Assembly: GCA_022316685.1 (NCBI GenBank)
Contig: JAKJHU010000046.1
Location: 5,307,001-5,371,000, forward strand
DNA: 64,000 nt
From: Progne subis subis
Lineage: Eukaryota > Chordata > Aves > Passeriformes > Hirundinidae
Direction of reading: 5' to 3'
Part shown: positions 62,201-64,000 of the stretch, in pieces
Layout of the letters: the number at the start of each line of letters is the position of its first letter
How positions within the stretch are numbered: the first letter of the stretch is position 1
Made by a program: the position numbers and the translations under genes
Notes under the pieces: model-generated
What the model was told of the DNA's origin: nothing
Database searches by the model: none
The model's input: the letters and a program-made list of their open reading frames with translations, nothing else

Positions 62201-64000
62201 AAGAACCCCGTGTAAAGCGACCTGAGCCTCTCCAGAGCAGCTGCACATGCTTAGTCCTGCTGGGACCCCGTCCCTTGGTGCAGGGAGTGACCCCAGAGAG
62301 GGGCAGGACACTGTGGGTGGGCCAAAGCAATGGCAGCAAGTTTTGGAGCTTGGTGCCTGTGAGGAGCAGAGAGGCAACACTGGAGTGACTGAGCTGCCTG
62401 AGGATGCAGCTGCCCTCTCACAGCAGCCTGACACTCCTGCCCTTGCTCAGGGCATCTCTTGTAGGGTGCTTACACTATCCATTAGGTCTCACATTCACCA
62501 AACCATTATGTCCAAAAAACAGCATCGTTATAAAAGTCCTGTTTGGTTTTTTCGATGCCACAGTGGTCTGCTCATATGTGGTGTGGCAGCAGGAAAGAAC
62601 CAAATGCACCAGCAGTCCTTTGCCTGTTCTCTTGCAGTGCAAAGGGACTGAACAAATGGCTTTTGAGGAGATCAGTAGATGAATCCAAGAACATACAGCC
62701 AAACAGATGAGCAAAGTGCAGCTGAGGATTTATCTTCAGCAGGGTTCAAGTTTAGAGAATAGACAGATCCCAGAGTTGTGTTAGGCACTGACACAAGAAC
62801 TTAGGAACACAGAGCAGGTAATCCAGACCTGAGGGAGAGCGGGTTTAAATAGAATGATCACAAAAAAAACCCAAAAAGTAAATCCACATTCCAGTGGGGA
62901 AAGCATCTGTGGGGAAAGAGATCTCAGGGGCAATAGGAGGCAGACTGCTAACAGGAAGAGCAGATTGCAATATCCCCAGCCAGTGCTGCAGGCTGAGCTC
63001 TCCTCTGCTAACTGCAGCTGTGGACCAGGGGTGATGTGAAAAACAGCAGACTGACTCACAGAGCAGCGAAGGAAATCACATCCAGGCTGTCTGCATCCTG
63101 CTGGCCACGCCCCTGTGACTGCCCTGGGAGCAAAGCTGTCCTGGGGAACATTTCTGCTTGCCCGGGCAGGGCACGGTGCACTGGTGGCTCTGGGCTCCCC
63201 TGCTCCGTTTCCTGGGCACAAAGGGGCAGCCCTTTGGGACACCATCCCAGCAAGGCACACGAGAAATGGCCTTCAGCCCTGGTGCAATTCCCACAGGGAC
63301 ATTCTTCCCCCAGCCTTATTCCCTGTCTGCCACCTCTCACCAGCACCCTCTGCTAGGGTATTACAAAACATGAATAAGGTTCATGTGCCAGACTCCAAAG
63401 CGCTTTCAGGGGTTTTTGGGTAGAAGCAAGAACCTGTGGGGAAGTGGTAATTGCTGTCCCTCTGGATGTAGCCTGGCCACTGCTGAGTGCCTCCAGGATC
63501 TGATCTATCCTCATTCCCTGGGGTGAGATTTGGTGTTCTTTCTCTAGTAAAGACTGAAGGAAATTCACAGAGGCAACACAAGCTGAAAATATTCCCATCT
63601 ACTTATAATTCCCTATACACTAGTTAACCTCCCTTTATGTTGAAGATTTGTAAGAGAAGGATGCTAAGCAAATGTTGAGTATTTTGTCACTAGCATGAAG
63701 CAATGCCCTGGGCTCCACAGTACTGCTGTGTCAGACACTAGGGACATCTCCAGGAAACATTTTGCAGCATATTTTGCAGCCAAACCACAGTGGTGGTGTT
63801 GAAAGACACAAAAAAATTTTTCCCTTACTCCAACTGGCCAAGAGACAAAAAGGAGTGAGATTTGCAAATTGCCAAATTAAGCTCAGCCAGAGTCTGTGGC
63901 TGTTGTCGTTAAGAAAACCCCTGCAATAAATGTTTACAAAAGCGTTTCAGAAATAATGGCTCTCTGTAGAACTGGGTTGGGAAATTTCCAGCAGAACAGG
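59261..64000. other. non-genic stretch, no gene recognised
   Basis: Unique sequence, richer in G+C between about 60500 and 61200 and between 62100 and 63350, with frames up to 159 codons open on both strands at once. A donor-like GGAGTAAGTG lies at 61263-61272 after a plus-strand frame (60849-61238) that has already stopped. No family, splice-supported exon or repeat is recognised. Confidence 0.4.

Noticed and set aside
62781..63260. 159-codon minus-strand frame with a hydrophobic segment
   Set aside because: It overlaps several plus-strand frames, the hydrophobic part comes from a T-rich stretch and no motif or splice site supports it.
1..64000. Bacterial-type systems (operons, CRISPR arrays, toxin-antitoxin, phage)
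   Set aside because: Low coding density, homopolymers, microsatellites and vertebrate LINE/SINE remnants exclude a prokaryotic window.

Overview
The window looks like 64 kb of non-coding nuclear DNA from a bird. The call rests on three classes of old and young repeats: a CR1 LINE 3' end of the avian type (55349-55515), a CR1 reverse-transcriptase fragment (47443-47672), and amniote MIR-like SINE remnants (13036-13160, 45611-45778, 59168-59260), plus an older L3/CR1-like copy (38508-38840). Interspersed repeats are sparse, CpG is depleted except in small patches, there are many A/T homopolymers and a few microsatellites. Nothing looks bacterial, plasmid or viral: no operons, no ribosome binding sites, no CRISPR array and no recognisable tRNA or rRNA.

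No gene can be named. Most open frames are short, overlap one another on both strands and lack family motifs. Three segments have both an open frame and usable splice signals. They are a possible terminal exon at 20353-20713 (+), a possible internal exon at 45882-46234 (-), and a weaker possible internal exon at 16612-16789 (+), whose 3' phase happens to fit the 20353 exon. A 347-codon open frame at 2807-3850 (-) is long for non-coding DNA but has low-complexity, shadow-like composition. The window may lie in an intron, in intergenic DNA or across a long non-coding RNA; I cannot tell which.

Layout. 1-16 kb: mixed unique sequence with the long minus-strand frame and one MIR copy. 16.6-20.9 kb: a candidate exon, a hairpin-forming 50-bp direct repeat in two copies (17681 and 19516), a perfect 14-bp-stem hairpin (17788), a (CATC)n tract, a GC-richer block, then the candidate terminal exon followed by AATAAA. 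21-38 kb: unique sequence with a (TTTTG)n tract and a 125-bp CpG-rich patch at 33.9 kb. 38-48 kb: the old L3/CR1 copy, an A37 tract, AT-rich DNA, a MIR copy beside the minus-strand candidate exon, and the CR1 reverse-transcriptase fragment. 50-56 kb: an A41 tract, a cluster of three TAATTA sites followed by a TATA-like box, and the CR1 3' end. 56-64 kb: unique sequence with a third MIR copy.

The most notable signals are the duplicated hairpin segment, the candidate exons and the TAATTA/TATA cluster. All gene calls are low confidence because no similarity search, RNA data or cross-species alignment was available.
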